Source: Chloroflexota bacterium (GTDB lineage Bacteria; Chloroflexota; Anaerolineae; Caldilineales; Caldilineaceae). Taken from it: 13,854 nucleotides of DNA. The stretch's first letter is position 1. Each line of letters starts with the position of its first letter. The DNA lies in contig DMDA01000061.1 in assembly GCA_003451595.1 (NCBI GenBank), positions 93,951 to 107,804 of the forward strand, written 5' to 3'. Under the pieces are notes generated by a model, which was not told where the DNA came from, did no database searches, and worked only from the letters and a program-made list of their open reading frames with translations. Made by a program: the position numbers and the translations under genes. Positions 13,424-13,854 of this stretch are shown piece after piece.

Positions 13424-13854
13424 ATGACAAAGAACACACCATCCCCACGCAAAGGCAAACGCTTTGGCCGCACCGCCAAGACGTTGGTTTCCATGACCGC
13501 CACCGCCGCACTGCTCAGCGGCTGGAACTGGATCGCTCACATTGACGCCGCGCAAGCCGATCAAGCGTCAGAGAGCGATGCCGCAGCGTCAGCCATCGCG
13601 CTGGCAGCGACGAGTACGCCGACCACCGCGCCCACGCCGACGCCCTGGCCCACGCTGGCGCCGCTGGTCATCCCGCCAGCGCCGACGTTGCCGCCGCCAC
13701 CTGCGTTGGCGATTGCCGTCGATGCGGGCGCAGCGGCCAGCTTTGCGCCGGCGCCGCTGCTAGAGTTGCCAGCTGTGGCGCCGTTGCCGACCATTGCGCC
13801 GTTGCCGTCCATGCCGAGCCTGCCGCCACCACCGCCGCCTTCCAACAACGGCGG
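13424..13854 (+). CDS. Membrane-anchored proline-rich protein (partial, runs off right edge)
   Basis: An open frame to the window end, at least 143 codons. The N-terminus is basic (MTKNTPSPRKGKRFGRTAKT), then a hydrophobic segment (about 21-38) forms a signal anchor or signal peptide. From residue 65 the sequence is a low-complexity Pro/Ala/Thr/Leu linker (TPTTAPTPTPWPTLAP and LPPPPPPSNN) typical of extracellular spacers, so a folded domain probably follows beyond the edge. ATG 13424 has AGGTGA (13413-13418) upstream; in-frame GTG 13415 with GAGGA (13404-13408) is an equally good start. It follows apbE with a short gap and may carry the flavin acceptor domain (speculation). Confidence 0.8.
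   Translation, partial: MTKNTPSPRKGKRFGRTAKTLVSMTATAALLSGWNWIAHIDAAQADQASESDAAASAIALAATSTPTTAPTPTPWPTLAPLVIPPAPTLPPPPALAIAVDAGAAASFAPAPLLELPAVAPLPTIAPLPSMPSLPPPPPPSNNG

Overview
The window looks like a chromosomal segment of a moderately high-GC bacterium, most likely a Chloroflexota member (Caldilineae/Anaerolineae-like). This is inferred from codon use, the style of the intergenic GGAGATT-type and GTTGCGTATTGCG-type repeats, and the gene mix; no rRNA or marker tree was available. Strong Shine-Dalgarno sequences and several sigma70-like promoters can be read directly.

Layout. (1) Left edge, minus strand: a VapBC-type toxin-antitoxin pair (AbrB-fold antitoxin, PIN toxin cut by the window edge) with a clear promoter and an inverted-repeat operator. 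(2) 540-1060: a possible remnant of a hexapeptide acyltransferase, a good promoter, a small orphan gene and hairpins. (3) 1087-2352, minus: a polytopic O-antigen ligase/Wzy-type membrane protein. (4) 2462-7650, minus: an amino-sugar (ManNAc/sialic-acid type) catabolic operon in the order GntR/UTRA regulator, nanE, DUF4127 protein, ROK kinase, Gfo/Idh/MocA oxidoreductase. The last three genes overlap, and there are DasR/NagR-like operators at the regulator's own promoter. (5) 7860-10754, plus: argG and argJ for arginine synthesis. argG is preceded by a structured leader with a strong intrinsic terminator and a tiny ORF containing Leu-Leu-Arg-Leu-Arg-Arg, which suggests arginine-sensing attenuation. 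A long imperfect hairpin of GGAGATT repeats separates argG from argJ. (6) 11090-end, plus: an exported-protein operon made of a secreted Gln-rich coiled-coil protein, a coiled-coil lipoprotein with a His/Asp/Glu tail, an ApbE-type flavin transferase and a membrane-anchored proline-rich protein cut by the right edge. Four 11-bp-spaced repeats resembling a Pho box lie upstream.

How it works together (inference). The GntR regulator probably represses the amino-sugar operon until a sugar phosphate accumulates. NanE and the ROK kinase handle N-acetylmannosamine or a relative, and DUF4127 and the oxidoreductase are uncharacterised partners. ArgG and ArgJ supply arginine. The right-hand operon probably builds an extracytoplasmic structure that may carry covalently bound flavin. 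The most novel signals are the argG leader, the DUF4127 operon, the repeat arrays that overlap gene ends, and the Pho-box/coiled-coil/ApbE operon.
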